Assembly: GCF_019879105.1 (NCBI RefSeq)
Contig: NZ_CP082249.1
Span: 744,001-808,000 of the forward strand
Source: Natrinema sp. SYSU A 869
GTDB taxonomy: Archaea > Halobacteriota > Halobacteria > Halobacteriales > Natrialbaceae
DNA: 64,000 bases
Reading direction: 5' to 3'
Every line of letters begins with the position of its first letter. Position 1 is the stretch's first letter. This document shows positions 8,992 to 17,918 of this stretch, piece after piece. The position numbers and the translations under genes were made by a program. Under the pieces are notes generated by a model. It was not told the DNA's origin. It made no database searches and was given only the letters and a program-made list of their open reading frames with translations.

Positions 8992-9531
8992 ATGGAACTC
9001 CCGACGCCCGCGGATCTCCGACAGCGCCGTACCGAACTCGGGCTTACCCAGAGCGAACTGGCGGACACGGCCGACGTCTCTCAGCCGCTGATCGCACGGA
9101 TCGAAGGCGGCGACGTGGACCCGCGCCTGTCAACGCTCCGACGGATTGTCAACGCCTTGGAAAAGGCCGAGAGCGACGTCATTCGCGCGGCGGATCTGAT
9201 GAACGAGGCCGTCGTCAGCGTCGCGCCCGATGACCCCGTCAGCGAGGCTGCCCAGCAGATGGAGGAGGAGGCCTACTCGCAGTTGGCGGTCATTCAGGAT
9301 GGCATTCCGGTCGGCTCGATCAGTCAGAGCGACCTCGTCCACCTCGATTCCGAGGACCGGGATGAGCCTATCGAGGAGCACATGAGCGAGAGCTTCCCGA
9401 CTGTCTCGAAGGACGCAACCCTGGATGAAATCAGTAACCTGCTCGAGCACTACAAGGCCGTGATGATCACCGAAGCCGGCGAAACCGTCGGGATCATCAC
9501 CGAGGCCGACATCGCCGCGCGACTCTCCTGA
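8992..9531 (+). CDS. XRE-type HTH regulator with paired CBS domains
   Basis: Predicted DNA-binding regulator of 179 residues. Residues about 5-60 form a Cro/CI helix-turn-helix (LGLTQSELADTADVSQPLIARIEGGDVDPRLSTLRRIV). Residues about 68-178 are two CBS motifs (DLMNEAVVSVAPDDPVSEAAQQM and HMSESFPTVSKDATLDEI), which usually bind adenosyl ligands. It probably senses energy charge or SAM-like metabolites and adjusts transcription. I chose the ATG at 8992; an AT-rich box (TTTCTATAAC, about 8964-8973) is 20-30 bases upstream, suggesting a leaderless transcript. Targets are not evident. Confidence 0.88.
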   Translation: MELPTPADLRQRRTELGLTQSELADTADVSQPLIARIEGGDVDPRLSTLRRIVNALEKAESDVIRAADLMNEAVVSVAPDDPVSEAAQQMEEEAYSQLAVIQDGIPVGSISQSDLVHLDSEDRDEPIEEHMSESFPTVSKDATLDEISNLLEHYKAVMITEAGETVGIITEADIAARLS

Positions 9532-9649
9532 AGCGGCGGGGGCGTTCCGATTCGGTTCCGGTCCTGCTTGAGACGGCACCGCTCGCGCCTCGATCATTGG
9601 ATTGTATCAATCAGTAATATTAGCGTTGGGTCCGTACATTCGGTCACCC

Positions 9650-10327
9650 ATGGCAACCAGCGATCGGCTCCTCAAGGCGGGTACGGACATCTGGAACGCA
9701 CAGAAGAGCCACCCCTTCGTAACGGAACTTGCGGACGGAACGCTCGACGAAGACGCCTTCCTGACCTGGGTGCGTCAGGATTATCGATACCTGCTCGACT
9801 ACGCGCGCGTGTTCGCGATTGCGGGGTCGAAGGCCGGGGACGAGGAAACAATGACCCGGCTGTTCGGCATCGCCCACACCACTCTCGACGTAGAGATGGA
9901 CCTCCACCGCGCGTTCGCCGCCGATTATGGGCTCTCTCGGCAGGACCTCGAGTCGGTCGACAAAGTGCCGACCTGCGTCGCCTACACCAACTTCCTGTTG
10001 CGGACCGCCTACGAGGGGACGCTCCCGGAGATCGCGGCCGCGATCTACCCCTGCGGACAGGGCTATCTCGATATTGCCGACCACATGGCTGAACTGGCAC
10101 CCACAGCGGACCACCGATACACGCCCTTCATCGAGAAGTACACGAGCGACGAGTTCCGCGAGGTCGTCGATTGGATGCAGACGTTCGTTGATCGGTGCGG
10201 AGAACGCCATCCCGAGCAGTACGCGGCGATGGAGGAGGCCTTCCTCACGAGCGCTCGCCTCGAGTACCGGTTCTGGGAAATGGCCTACCGACAGGAGGAG
10301 TGGGGAATCTCGGCGTCGACAGAGTAG
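9650..10327 (+). CDS. tenA: TenA family thiaminase II
   Basis: Enzyme of 225 residues that hydrolyses aminopyrimidine thiamin-breakdown products to the HMP precursor for thiamin salvage. The key positions match the numbering of Bacillus TenA: D44 in VRQDYRYLLDYARV, nucleophile C135 in IYPCGQGY, and E205 in ARLEYRFWEMAY. I chose the ATG at 9650, which gives this register. It appears monocistronic, with an AT-rich block at about 9612-9622. Pyrimidine specificity cannot be settled from sequence alone. Confidence 0.9.
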   Translation: MATSDRLLKAGTDIWNAQKSHPFVTELADGTLDEDAFLTWVRQDYRYLLDYARVFAIAGSKAGDEETMTRLFGIAHTTLDVEMDLHRAFAADYGLSRQDLESVDKVPTCVAYTNFLLRTAYEGTLPEIAAAIYPCGQGYLDIADHMAELAPTADHRYTPFIEKYTSDEFREVVDWMQTFVDRCGERHPEQYAAMEEAFLTSARLEYRFWEMAYRQEEWGISASTE

Positions 10328-10393
10328 GCGGCTCCCGGTCGATCTCCGACCTGACCGCCTGCGCGGGATACCGCGAACCGGAGTGGGGACGCG

Positions 10394-10807
10394 TCACTCC
10401 ACGTCGGGACGCGGCGCGTTTTCGTACTTGATCATCTTCTCGGGTTTATCGGAAATAGTCTCGTAGATCCGCTGGAGGGTTTCTTCGGCCGCGAGCAGGT
10501 TGTGACTCTCGAGAAACTCGCGTCCTTCGTCGGTCAATCGGTAGAACTTCCAGGGATAGCCCTGCTGGCGCTCATCCGCCGGCAGTGCGACTGCCTCGAC
10601 GATTCCGGCGTCGATCAGCTTCTGGATGTGTTTGTAGACCGTCGCGTCGCTCACGCTGGGGTTGAGCCGCTCGAGTTCGTACATCGACGGTAGCCCCTCG
10701 GGGTGTTGGAGGATATTGGAAATCAGTGCGAACCGCGTTTCCTGCGTCACGAAGCGGACGAGTTCGCGGGCGGTCGCCCCCCCGGGAGTCCCCACGTCAG
10801 TGCTCAT
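10394..10807 (-). CDS. PadR-like winged-helix transcriptional regulator
   Basis: Regulator of about 137 residues. After a short N-terminus comes a winged helix (RFALISNILQHPEGLPSMYELERLNPSVSDATVYKHIQKLIDAGIVE in outline), a wing with KFYRLTDEGREFLESH, then a C-terminal helix likely used for dimerisation. I use the ATG at 10807; an extension to 10888 would read through the AT-rich tandem repeat at 10840-10869 and so is rejected. It is divergent from the gene at 10948, and the repeat between them is a plausible shared operator. Confidence 0.85.
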   Translation of the reverse strand: MSTDVGTPGGATARELVRFVTQETRFALISNILQHPEGLPSMYELERLNPSVSDATVYKHIQKLIDAGIVEAVALPADERQQGYPWKFYRLTDEGREFLESHNLLAAEETLQRIYETISDKPEKMIKYENAPRPDVE

Positions 10808-10839
10808 ACGGCTGGCTACGGGGTGGGGGGCCAAGTAGT

Positions 10840-10869
10840 TTACCCTGGAGTAAATTACCCTGGCATAAA
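10840..10869. promoter_or_regulatory. Tandem 15-bp operator-like repeat between divergent genes
   Basis: Two adjacent 15-base units, TTACCCTGGAGTAAA (10840-10854) and TTACCCTGGCATAAA (10855-10869), identical at 13 of 15 positions. Each unit is a weak dyad (TTTAC...GTAAA, TTA...TAA). The pair begins 32 bases upstream of the PadR-like regulator's ATG and ends 78 bases upstream of the divergent gene. That location and phasing fit binding by the regulator itself, overlapping promoter elements of its own gene. Confidence 0.6.
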
Positions 10870-10947
10870 TCACTGGCGACCGTATCAACTATCGGAAACG
10901 GAAATCACACGGCAACTACTATCCGTAATTCGCGAGAATCACCGGGT

Positions 10948-11496
10948 ATGACGGATGACGATCCCCCGATCCCGGAGGCGGTCCTCACGAGCGCGACGGA
11001 GCGACTCGAGGCCGAGGAGCTCTCGCTCGCGGCCAACGAGGAGATCCTCCACGCGCTGAGCGAACTTCAGCCGGTCTATGAGAGCGAGCGGTCGTACTTC
11101 GTCCTCGGGAACTACGACCGCGAGCCAGTCCGGCGGCTGAATCTCGTCGTCGATCGGCTCAACCGTCGCTCGGACGCCTACGCCTTCCGGATGGTTGACG
11201 TTCGCGGCGAGTGGGACAACGGAATCCAAAAGTTCTGCCTGCTCGCGGATTTGGTCACCCACATCGTCGGCGTCGCCGAAAAGGAGCCAAGCGGCTTCCT
11301 GGTCGAACAGGGACTGCTCGCGGGCACAACGGAGCACTTCTCGAAGAGCTACATCCTGAAACGGGAGTATGAGGACGAGGACCGACCGTTCGGCTGGATG
11401 CAAGACGGCGTCTTCGACCTGCTCGAGGAAGAGGGCCGACTGTACCGGTGGGACACCGAGGCGGATCTCGTCGACGCCGCGGAGAAGATCCCGTGA
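10948..11496 (+). CDS. Conserved haloarchaeal protein (DUF7509-like)
   Basis: Acidic soluble protein of 182 residues. Notable parts are a short strand-rich core SERSYFVLGNYDREPVRRLNLVVDRL and a region DNGIQKFCLLADLVTHIVGVAEKEPSGFLVEQGLL. No catalytic motif is evident. The pattern resembles haloarchaeal DUF7509 proteins, an assignment from memory. It diverges from the PadR-like regulator, which may control it through the tandem repeat between them. Confidence 0.7.
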   Translation: MTDDDPPIPEAVLTSATERLEAEELSLAANEEILHALSELQPVYESERSYFVLGNYDREPVRRLNLVVDRLNRRSDAYAFRMVDVRGEWDNGIQKFCLLADLVTHIVGVAEKEPSGFLVEQGLLAGTTEHFSKSYILKREYEDEDRPFGWMQDGVFDLLEEEGRLYRWDTEADLVDAAEKIP

Positions 11497-11527
11497 TTTC
11501 GGTCGTAGACCGGCGCTGAACGTCCGT

Positions 11528-12184
11528 TTACGTCTCAAACAAGGATGCCATCACCGTTGACTCAGCCTTCTGGAGGTGCTCCGCTGCGGTCGCGGTCGCA
11601 CACCCCAGCTCGCGGGCGACGTCCTCGCTCGTCGCATCGCGCGGGACGTCGTAATAGCCGAGCTCGAGTGCTGTTTCGATCGCTTCGCGTTGGCGGGCGG
11701 GGAGCCGACCGACGACGCTGTCGGCAGCGACCCGTTTCCCACCGACCCGCTCGACGGTGACGCCGACTGCGTCGGGAACGCCGTCGACCGCGGCCTGGAT
11801 GTCGGTCGCCGTCCCGATGACGGTGAACGTGTTCGTCCCGTCCGCGTTGCACTCGATCGGGGGTACCGTCATAAGGCTCCCGTTAGTGAAGATCTCGAAC
11901 AGCGAGCGCGCGGCCCGCGAGACCTCGCCCTCGAAGAAACAGTAACACTCCCGATCGGTGATCGGGAGCACCTCGTAATCAGTGACCATCTCGTTTTCGG
12001 CGAGTACGCGTTCGAAACGGCGGTACTCGCCTTCAAGCTGGAACAGGAACGCCGTCGGCGGGGTCGCGACGTTCCAATTGACGATCAGTGCTCGCTCGAG
12101 ATAGCTCGCTCCGCCCGCGAGGCGGTCGTATATCGGCGGTGCGTAGCTCCCTTGCGGACGCAGTGTTATGCAAACACGTTTCAT
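11528..12184 (-). CDS. Bat-type helix-turn-helix regulator (bacterio-opsin activator family)
   Basis: Transcription regulator of 218 residues. The N-terminal two thirds resemble the sensor part of haloarchaeal Bat-like proteins, without a PAS or GAF core. The C-terminus (about 155-212) is the HTH_10 domain, recognisable by LPARQREAIETALELGYYDVPRDATSEDVARELG and TAAEHLQKAES. It diverges from the DUF2892 gene at 12322. Target genes are unknown. Confidence 0.85.
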   Translation of the reverse strand: MKRVCITLRPQGSYAPPIYDRLAGGASYLERALIVNWNVATPPTAFLFQLEGEYRRFERVLAENEMVTDYEVLPITDRECYCFFEGEVSRAARSLFEIFTNGSLMTVPPIECNADGTNTFTVIGTATDIQAAVDGVPDAVGVTVERVGGKRVAADSVVGRLPARQREAIETALELGYYDVPRDATSEDVARELGCATATAAEHLQKAESTVMASLFET

Positions 12185-12258
12185 AGATTTACGTGTCGAG
12201 ATGGGGGTAAAAATGGTTGCTCTGCTGCCTGTTGTATTCGAATGGGGAACACCGGCTG

Positions 12259-12286
12259 CTTATAAAACCGGCCGAGATTTTCGGCC
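12259..12286 (+). promoter_or_regulatory. TATA box and adjacent hairpin ahead of the DUF2892 gene
   Basis: CTTATAAAA at 12259-12267 is a good archaeal TATA element. Directly after it GGCCGA-GATTT-TCGGCC (12270-12286) can pair. With the usual spacing transcription would begin near 12290, so the dyad lies between TATA box and start and could be an operator rather than an RNA structure. Confidence 0.5.
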
Positions 12287-12321
12287 ATATCGATTACTGG
12301 GTGCAGCCCCTTCGATCGAGT

Positions 12322-12546
12322 ATGAAGCGAAACGTTGGCGGACTGGATCGAATCGTGAGGGGCGTCCTGGGTATCTGGTTGTTCGCGGTTACCGTCGCGG
12401 CACTCGTCGCCGATCGACGCGGTACCGCCGTCGCAACGGCGATCGCGGCGGCCGGCTTGCTGTTCAACGCGACGACGCGGTTCTGCGGCGGGAACTACTT
12501 GCTCGGTATCGGGACGACCGAGGGTGCGTCCTGTTCGCGAGAGTAA
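12322..12546 (+). CDS. DUF2892 (YgaP-type) small membrane protein
   Basis: Membrane protein of 74 residues starting MKRNVGGLDRIVRGVLGIWLF. Two hydrophobic segments (about 13-28 and 34-48) are followed by RFCGGNYLLGIGTT, with a Cys typical of the family's C-terminal part. DUF2892 domains often accompany rhodanese or sulfur-handling proteins, but no such gene is adjacent here. The start at 12322 is set by the conserved MKRNVG opening. Confidence 0.82.
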   Translation: MKRNVGGLDRIVRGVLGIWLFAVTVAALVADRRGTAVATAIAAAGLLFNATTRFCGGNYLLGIGTTEGASCSRE

Positions 12547-12646
12547 CGTGACGGCGGTGGCGTTCGAGAGAACGCCTCCGCTGTGTCCGGACACGGAACC
12601 GGCTCGTAGGGATCTTCGAAGAGCCTATCGACAGGTTTGGGTACAG

Positions 12647-14377
12647 TTACCGCTCGGACTCATCGGCGACGGAGTCCCATCCCGCTTTCCTCGCGGCCGG
12701 CAGGTCGAGCGGATCGACGACATCGTCGAGTTCGCCGTCCCGATACGCCTCGACGAACGGCTCGACGCGTTCGGGAACGGCATCGTGATTTCGCTCGTAG
12801 AGCTCGATTAGTGCCCGAACCGCCCAGTATCGTCGATTGCCGTCGTACGCTGGCGTGTCCCCGATAGGGCCGACGCTTTCCGTTACGGCCGCGACGGTTT
12901 CGTCGGGAACTCTCGGTCCAGTCTCGACGGTTGCAGTGAGAATCCGGCACACATTTCGTGGAATCGGCGGGGTCGTGTCCACGGCGTCGAGCAGTTCCGG
13001 AACGATTTCGGCGACCAGCGTCGGATGCGCCTCCGAAACGTTCGCCAGTAACCGCTGGACGTTGTGCACGTTCGCCCCGTCAACGAGGTCGGCGAGTACG
13101 AGCTCAGCCGCCGTCGGGTTGCAGTCGGCGACCGAGACGAGTAATTCCTTGTCGAACCGGCCATCATACATATCCTCCTCTCGCAACGCCTCATAGCCGT
13201 CCGTGAGTTTCTCGGCGACGAACTCCGGGTGGTCCTCGGCGAGTATTAGTAGCGGGTCGATAGCTGCTTCGAAGAGTGATCTGTCGACAGTTCGTTCGGC
13301 CACCGTCTCTTCGACCGACCCGAACGTCTGATCGCTCTCACGGACGAGCCTACCGAGCGCGTCCGCCGCAGCGGCGTGCTGAGCGTACAACCTCCTGGTA
13401 TCGTTCTCCGCGAGCTCGACCCGTAGCGTCGACGCAACGTCCGCGACCGTTTCCGGGCGTCTGAGTGCGACCGAGACGAGCAATTGCATCGTCTCCTCGG
13501 TCCGCAGCGGATAGCACCCTCGCTCCAGCGCGTCAATGACGTCGTCGGCTATCGCCTCGTACTCAATCGCCCCCTGCTCGAGAAGGCTGACACTCAACTC
13601 GACGATCCGAAATCGGAGATGCCCATTGTCGACAGTGAGGTGGTCGAGAATCGCCTCGAGATGGGGTGTAACCAACTCGGGATGATGCTCCACCAGTGCA
13701 ATGAGCGTGTCTATTGCCGCATATTTCGGTTCGCAGGCATCACCTCTATTGAAAACGGTATCAGCCGGATCGGTAAGCGTTTCAACCAGCATCGTCACTG
13801 CTCGGTCCGGTTCCGGGTGGGCCAGTACGACCGTCGACTCGTCGTCGAGTTCGAAGAAGAGTGCGCTGGTTCGTTTCCGAATCACCGGTACTGGATCGGC
13901 GAGCCGCTGGAACAGGCGGTCCGCCAGCCAGGCAGCGGACGTCGACATCGCGTCAGTGTTCACATCGACGTCAGTGTCGGTACCAAACATCGACGTGAGT
14001 ATCGGTTGCAGATACGTTGGCAGGAGCACCGCCTGTCTGACGGACCAGTGTTCGTCGTCGATCCGGTCGAGCAGTCGGTCTGCAAGCAGTGCTGGCGGGT
14101 GCTCGGAAACGGCCATGTCAACCTCCTGTAGCTGAAAGTACATCGCGTTTCGCAACACGAGTATTACTGCGCTCCGAACGGCCGGATCGGGGTCCTCGAG
14201 GTGGGGAAGAAGCCGGTCGATAGCGGCGTCCGTGAGTTCCGCCGACTCGGACGGAAGCACGGTTTCGACTCGCCGCTTGGCGAGTTCCATGGCCGGACCG
14301 TGGCGTTCCTCCGGTGGCGTCTCGGCGACCCGGGCAGCGAGCGTCTCCAGAGACCGTTCGTCTTCAGACGGCGGCAT
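12647..14377 (-). CDS. HEAT-repeat protein, 576 residues
   Basis: Long alpha-solenoid protein made of HEAT-like units, with recurring pieces such as HLEDPDPAVRSAVILVLRN, RLADPVPVIRKRTSALFF and MLVETLTDPADTVFNRGD. It probably acts as a scaffold for protein-protein contacts; no enzymatic motif is seen. Its start overlaps the end of the upstream gene by 14 bases, so the two are likely co-transcribed and translationally coupled. Partners are unknown. Confidence 0.82.
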   Translation of the reverse strand: MPPSEDERSLETLAARVAETPPEERHGPAMELAKRRVETVLPSESAELTDAAIDRLLPHLEDPDPAVRSAVILVLRNAMYFQLQEVDMAVSEHPPALLADRLLDRIDDEHWSVRQAVLLPTYLQPILTSMFGTDTDVDVNTDAMSTSAAWLADRLFQRLADPVPVIRKRTSALFFELDDESTVVLAHPEPDRAVTMLVETLTDPADTVFNRGDACEPKYAAIDTLIALVEHHPELVTPHLEAILDHLTVDNGHLRFRIVELSVSLLEQGAIEYEAIADDVIDALERGCYPLRTEETMQLLVSVALRRPETVADVASTLRVELAENDTRRLYAQHAAAADALGRLVRESDQTFGSVEETVAERTVDRSLFEAAIDPLLILAEDHPEFVAEKLTDGYEALREEDMYDGRFDKELLVSVADCNPTAAELVLADLVDGANVHNVQRLLANVSEAHPTLVAEIVPELLDAVDTTPPIPRNVCRILTATVETGPRVPDETVAAVTESVGPIGDTPAYDGNRRYWAVRALIELYERNHDAVPERVEPFVEAYRDGELDDVVDPLDLPAARKAGWDSVADESER

Positions 14378-14741
14378 GAATTCCGTACTTTGCGGCGAAG
14401 TAGTCGAAGTACACTCCCGGCTCCCACCGGAAATCGGTTCTCAGTTCCTCGACTTCTCTGAAGCCGTTCGCCCCGTTTTCGTAGTATCTACCAATCATCT
14501 CGCCCCGTCCTCCATCGTGGTTGATCACGAGAGCCGCCCGCTCGAGGTCGTCACTGATACTGTTAAGCAAGCGGTCGAGAGCCGAAACCGGCCCCTCCAT
14601 CCCGCTGAACGTCAGCACGTCGTCGTAACGGTCGCCTCCGCTTAGCCGGGTGTCTTCGCCTGATAGAACGTCCGCAACTGGGTCAGGATCGACCGTCTCC
14701 GCGAGTTCAGCGGCAATATAACTCCGATGACTCATGCCCAT
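14364..14741 (-). CDS. Hypothetical protein upstream of the HEAT-repeat gene
   Basis: Protein of about 125 residues starting MGMSHRSYIAAELAETVD, mixed alpha/beta and acidic; I do not recognise the family. Either ATG at 14741 or 14735 could be used. The long frame extension to 14933 is Arg-rich and overlaps the aldo/keto reductase gene, so it is rejected. It overlaps the HEAT gene by 14 bases and is likely its operon partner. Confidence 0.65.
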   Translation of the reverse strand: MGMSHRSYIAAELAETVDPDPVADVLSGEDTRLSGGDRYDDVLTFSGMEGPVSALDRLLNSISDDLERAALVINHDGGRGEMIGRYYENGANGFREVEELRTDFRWEPGVYFDYFAAKYGIHAAV

Positions 14742-14770
14742 TCGTTTCCGAGGGAAATGGCAAAATAGTG

Positions 14771-15745
14771 TCACTCGTGGCCCGACACCGGAACCGGCTC
14801 GTACGGTTCCTCGAGGGCCTCCATATCGGAATCCGAGAGCTCGATCTCGAGGGCTTCGACGGCCTGCTCTAGGTGTTCGACGCTGGTCGTGCCGACGATC
14901 GGTGCGTCGACCCAGTCCTTGTGGAGCAGCCACGAGAGGGCGATCTGGGCCATTGTCGCGCCCTTGTCGTCGGCCAGATCGGCGACGCGCTCGTTGATCG
15001 CCTGACCGCCGCCGTCGCGGTAGGGGTGTTCGTACATGTACTCCTCGGTCTCGCCACGGGTCGTGGCGTCAATCTCCTCGTGTGGCCGTGTGAGATAGCC
15101 ACGAGCCATGGGTGACCACGGAATCACACCGACGTCTTCCTTGTCACACAGCGGCAGCATCTCCCGTTCCTCCTCGCGATAGACGAGGTTGTAGTGGTTC
15201 TGCATCGTCTGGAACCGCTCGAGGCCGAGCCGGTCGCTCGTCTGCAGCGACTCGGCGAACTGGTGGGCCCACATCGAGGAGGCACCGATGTAGCGGACGT
15301 GGCCCCGCCGGACGGCGTCGTCGAGCGCCCGCAGCGTCGTCTCGACGGGCGTGTTGTGGTCCCAGCGGTGGGGCTGGTAGAGGTCGATGGTGTCCATCCC
15401 GAGTCGGTCGCGGCTCGCGGCGAGTTCTTGTTCGATCGCTTTGCGAGAGAGTCCGCCCGAGTTCGGATCGTCGTCGCGCATCCGGAAGAAGCCCTTCGTG
15501 GCAACGACTGACTCCTCGCGGTGGCCTTCGAGGGCTTCGCCCAGAATCCGCTCGGACTCGCCCCGTGAGTACATGTTGGCGGTATCGAAGAAGTTGATGC
15601 CGAGGTCAAGCGCGCGGTCGATGATCTCCTTGCTCGCCTCGTCCTCTAAAACCCACTCGCGCCAGTCGCTTGAGCCAAAGCTCATACAGCCCAGACAGAT
15701 GCGGCTGACTTGCATGCCGGTCGAACCGAGTGTCGTGTACTCCAT
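14771..15745 (-). CDS. Aldo/keto reductase
   Basis: NADPH-dependent oxidoreductase of 324 residues with a TIM-barrel fold. The tetrad is visible: Asp in NFFDTANMY, Tyr in the same motif, Lys in SVVATKGF, and His in DLYQPHRWD. The C-terminal phosphate-binding part (APIVGTTSVEHLEQAVEA) is complete. The start at 15745 gives MEYTTLGSTGMQVSRI, the normal opening of the family. It resembles the YajO/Tas-like, voltage-channel-beta-like subgroup; the substrate is not predictable. Confidence 0.93.
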   Translation of the reverse strand: MEYTTLGSTGMQVSRICLGCMSFGSSDWREWVLEDEASKEIIDRALDLGINFFDTANMYSRGESERILGEALEGHREESVVATKGFFRMRDDDPNSGGLSRKAIEQELAASRDRLGMDTIDLYQPHRWDHNTPVETTLRALDDAVRRGHVRYIGASSMWAHQFAESLQTSDRLGLERFQTMQNHYNLVYREEEREMLPLCDKEDVGVIPWSPMARGYLTRPHEEIDATTRGETEEYMYEHPYRDGGGQAINERVADLADDKGATMAQIALSWLLHKDWVDAPIVGTTSVEHLEQAVEALEIELSDSDMEALEEPYEPVPVSGHE

Positions 15746-15950
15746 ACCAGCCGTACGCAGAACGGGGAAAAACAGTACGTGGTGCGGTAATCGATGACAC
15801 CCACCTACCAACGATCATTTTGAGTGGAATGATAATCGACGACCGACCGCCTATGGCGAAGGAACACAACGACTGCAACACGGAACGCAACGACGACAAA
15901 GTGTTTTTGTGCTCGATATCCGATGACGGAAAGTGAGAAATTGCGACTGA

Positions 15951-17822
15951 CTAGCGACCGAACAGTCGCTGGAGGATGTTCCGGTCGCCCGGTCGCTCGG
16001 CGAGGAGGACGGAGCTATCGACCTCGTTGACGACGTCCATGTGGAGCGTATCACTGACGAGTCGCGAGAGCAGTCCCGCCTCCGTCGCACCGATGATTAC
16101 GAGCGAATGGTCGGCCGCTTCGCGACAGATCGCTCCCTCGATATCGCCGGAGTCGTCGATCGTGAGGGCTGCGTTCTCGAGGTCGTGTTCGGCAGCCCAG
16201 TCCGCGAGGAACGCCCGGCCGTCCGCGCGCTCATCGGCGTCGTCGACGACATGTAGAAGGGAAATGGACGACCCGTCCGCCTGCTCGAGCGTTCGGGCGA
16301 CTTCGGCGCTCAGATCTGAGTCCGGCCCGCCGGCGGTCGGAATGAGGATCTGTGAGGTGTCCAGGTCGCGATCCTTGAGGACGAGGAAATCGCACGGGAG
16401 ATTGTCGGTTAGTTGACTGATCCCCGCTTCGGTTCGCCCCGCGCCCCACGGTCGGTCGTCGCCCCAGCCGAGAACGACGAGGTCCGCTCGCTCGCGCTTT
16501 GCGGTGTCGAAGACATCCTCGAACGAGCGGTGGGAGACGACCGTCGAGGTTTCACAGCCGATATCGTACGCCGACACCGTCTCGCGGACCCCTTCCATCT
16601 GGTTCTCGGATTCGGAGATGATTCGTTGGTTGCGCCCGGAGCCGTATCGCATCGCCCGCCGGTCGGGTACCTGGACGATATGGACAGCGTGGACGACCGC
16701 GTTCTCGTGGTTATTCGCCAGCGTACAGGCCAGATCCACGATCCGCGACTCGGTGCGGGGATTTGCGATCGGGACGAGCACGCGGTAGGTCTCACCGTTG
16801 TCAGTCGTTGACGGCTCAGCGGTATCGATCAGGGGGACGTACGATCGGCCGGCGTATCCGCCGAACAGCCACTCCCGTATCGAGAGCTGGCGTTCGTTCC
16901 CCTCGAACCGGGCCGACTCGAGGCGGCGTTCGCTCGTCTGGAAGTAGTTGACAACGGTCACCAGTAAGATGCCGCCGATGGTGTTCCCGAGGAGGACGGG
17001 GAGAACGAACTGGGTCAGGCCAGGGATGAGGGCGACTTCGCCGCGGAAGACGATGTAGGCCATCTCGGTGAACGAGGTGACCACGTGGAACAGGTTCCCG
17101 ATCGGGATCGCGAGGAACGCCATATAGACGATGACGATCCTGGCGATCGTCTCGCGGGCGGCGTACTCGACCCAGACGACGCCGGCGACGATCAGGCCGG
17201 CAAAGGCCGCCTTGAAGAACAGGTCGAACCACGGCGTCTCCATGCCGTGGGTCCCGAGGTATACCGCCGCATCGGCCGCTCCGGGGGAGAAGACACCGCC
17301 CCACGCGAGCGCCGCCGCACCGATCGCGCTGCCAGTGAAGTTGCCGGCGAGCACGATCGTCCAGTGGCGCAGGAGGGCTGGAATACTCGCGATTCGCTCA
17401 AGGGAGAGTGCGACCGGCGGCAGCGTGTTCTCGGTGTAGAGCTGGTAGCCGCCGATGATGATGTAGATGAATCCGAGCGGATAGAGCAGCGCGCTCAGTA
17501 TCGGATGGCCGCCGGTCGAGTCGTGCAGCGAGGCGTATAGGAGGACCGTGATCGTGATTGCAAACCCGGCGGCGATACCGCTGAAGAACAGTTCGCGGCT
17601 GCCCGAGGTGACCTCCTCGTCGGCCGCGGCGACGATCCGCTGGAAGACCTCGTCGGCCGAGAAGCGGTCGCGAACGACCGCACCGACGGCCGGTGCGCCG
17701 CTCCTGGATCGTTCGACCGCTTCTCGGACCTGCTCCTGGTCGGGCGGCTCGCGGGCCCGCTGCTCCTGATCGGGCGGATCGCGGTCCGTCCGCTCCTGAT
17801 CGGGTGGATCGGGATTACTCAT
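15951..17822 (-). CDS. Formate/nitrite-type channel fused to two universal-stress (UspA) domains
   Basis: Fusion protein of 623 residues. Residues 1-35 carry three near-repeats of PPDQE. Residues about 60-320 form an FNT-type membrane pore with about six helices (RELFFSGIAAGFAITITVLLY, FTGSAIGAAALAWGG, IPIGNLFHVVTSFTEM, LGNTIGGILLVTVVNYF). Two UspA modules follow, about 345-485 (starting YRVLVPIANP) and 490-615 (starting SQILIPTAGG, with VIIGATEAGLLSRLVSDT near the end). The FNT part would conduct a small monovalent anion such as formate or nitrite. The cytosolic UspA pair, possibly nucleotide-binding, could gate or regulate it. Substrate and regulation are inferred. Confidence 0.88.
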   Translation of the reverse strand: MSNPDPPDQERTDRDPPDQEQRAREPPDQEQVREAVERSRSGAPAVGAVVRDRFSADEVFQRIVAAADEEVTSGSRELFFSGIAAGFAITITVLLYASLHDSTGGHPILSALLYPLGFIYIIIGGYQLYTENTLPPVALSLERIASIPALLRHWTIVLAGNFTGSAIGAAALAWGGVFSPGAADAAVYLGTHGMETPWFDLFFKAAFAGLIVAGVVWVEYAARETIARIVIVYMAFLAIPIGNLFHVVTSFTEMAYIVFRGEVALIPGLTQFVLPVLLGNTIGGILLVTVVNYFQTSERRLESARFEGNERQLSIREWLFGGYAGRSYVPLIDTAEPSTTDNGETYRVLVPIANPRTESRIVDLACTLANNHENAVVHAVHIVQVPDRRAMRYGSGRNQRIISESENQMEGVRETVSAYDIGCETSTVVSHRSFEDVFDTAKRERADLVVLGWGDDRPWGAGRTEAGISQLTDNLPCDFLVLKDRDLDTSQILIPTAGGPDSDLSAEVARTLEQADGSSISLLHVVDDADERADGRAFLADWAAEHDLENAALTIDDSGDIEGAICREAADHSLVIIGATEAGLLSRLVSDTLHMDVVNEVDSSVLLAERPGDRNILQRLFGR

Positions 17823-17918
17823 TAGCAGATACGCACTCCTAGAGGGACTAAGCGTTTAGGATCTAGCATTGGTGTTGCTTCAAAACGATCTCCAACGAAC
17901 GGTCACGCCACTCGAGCC

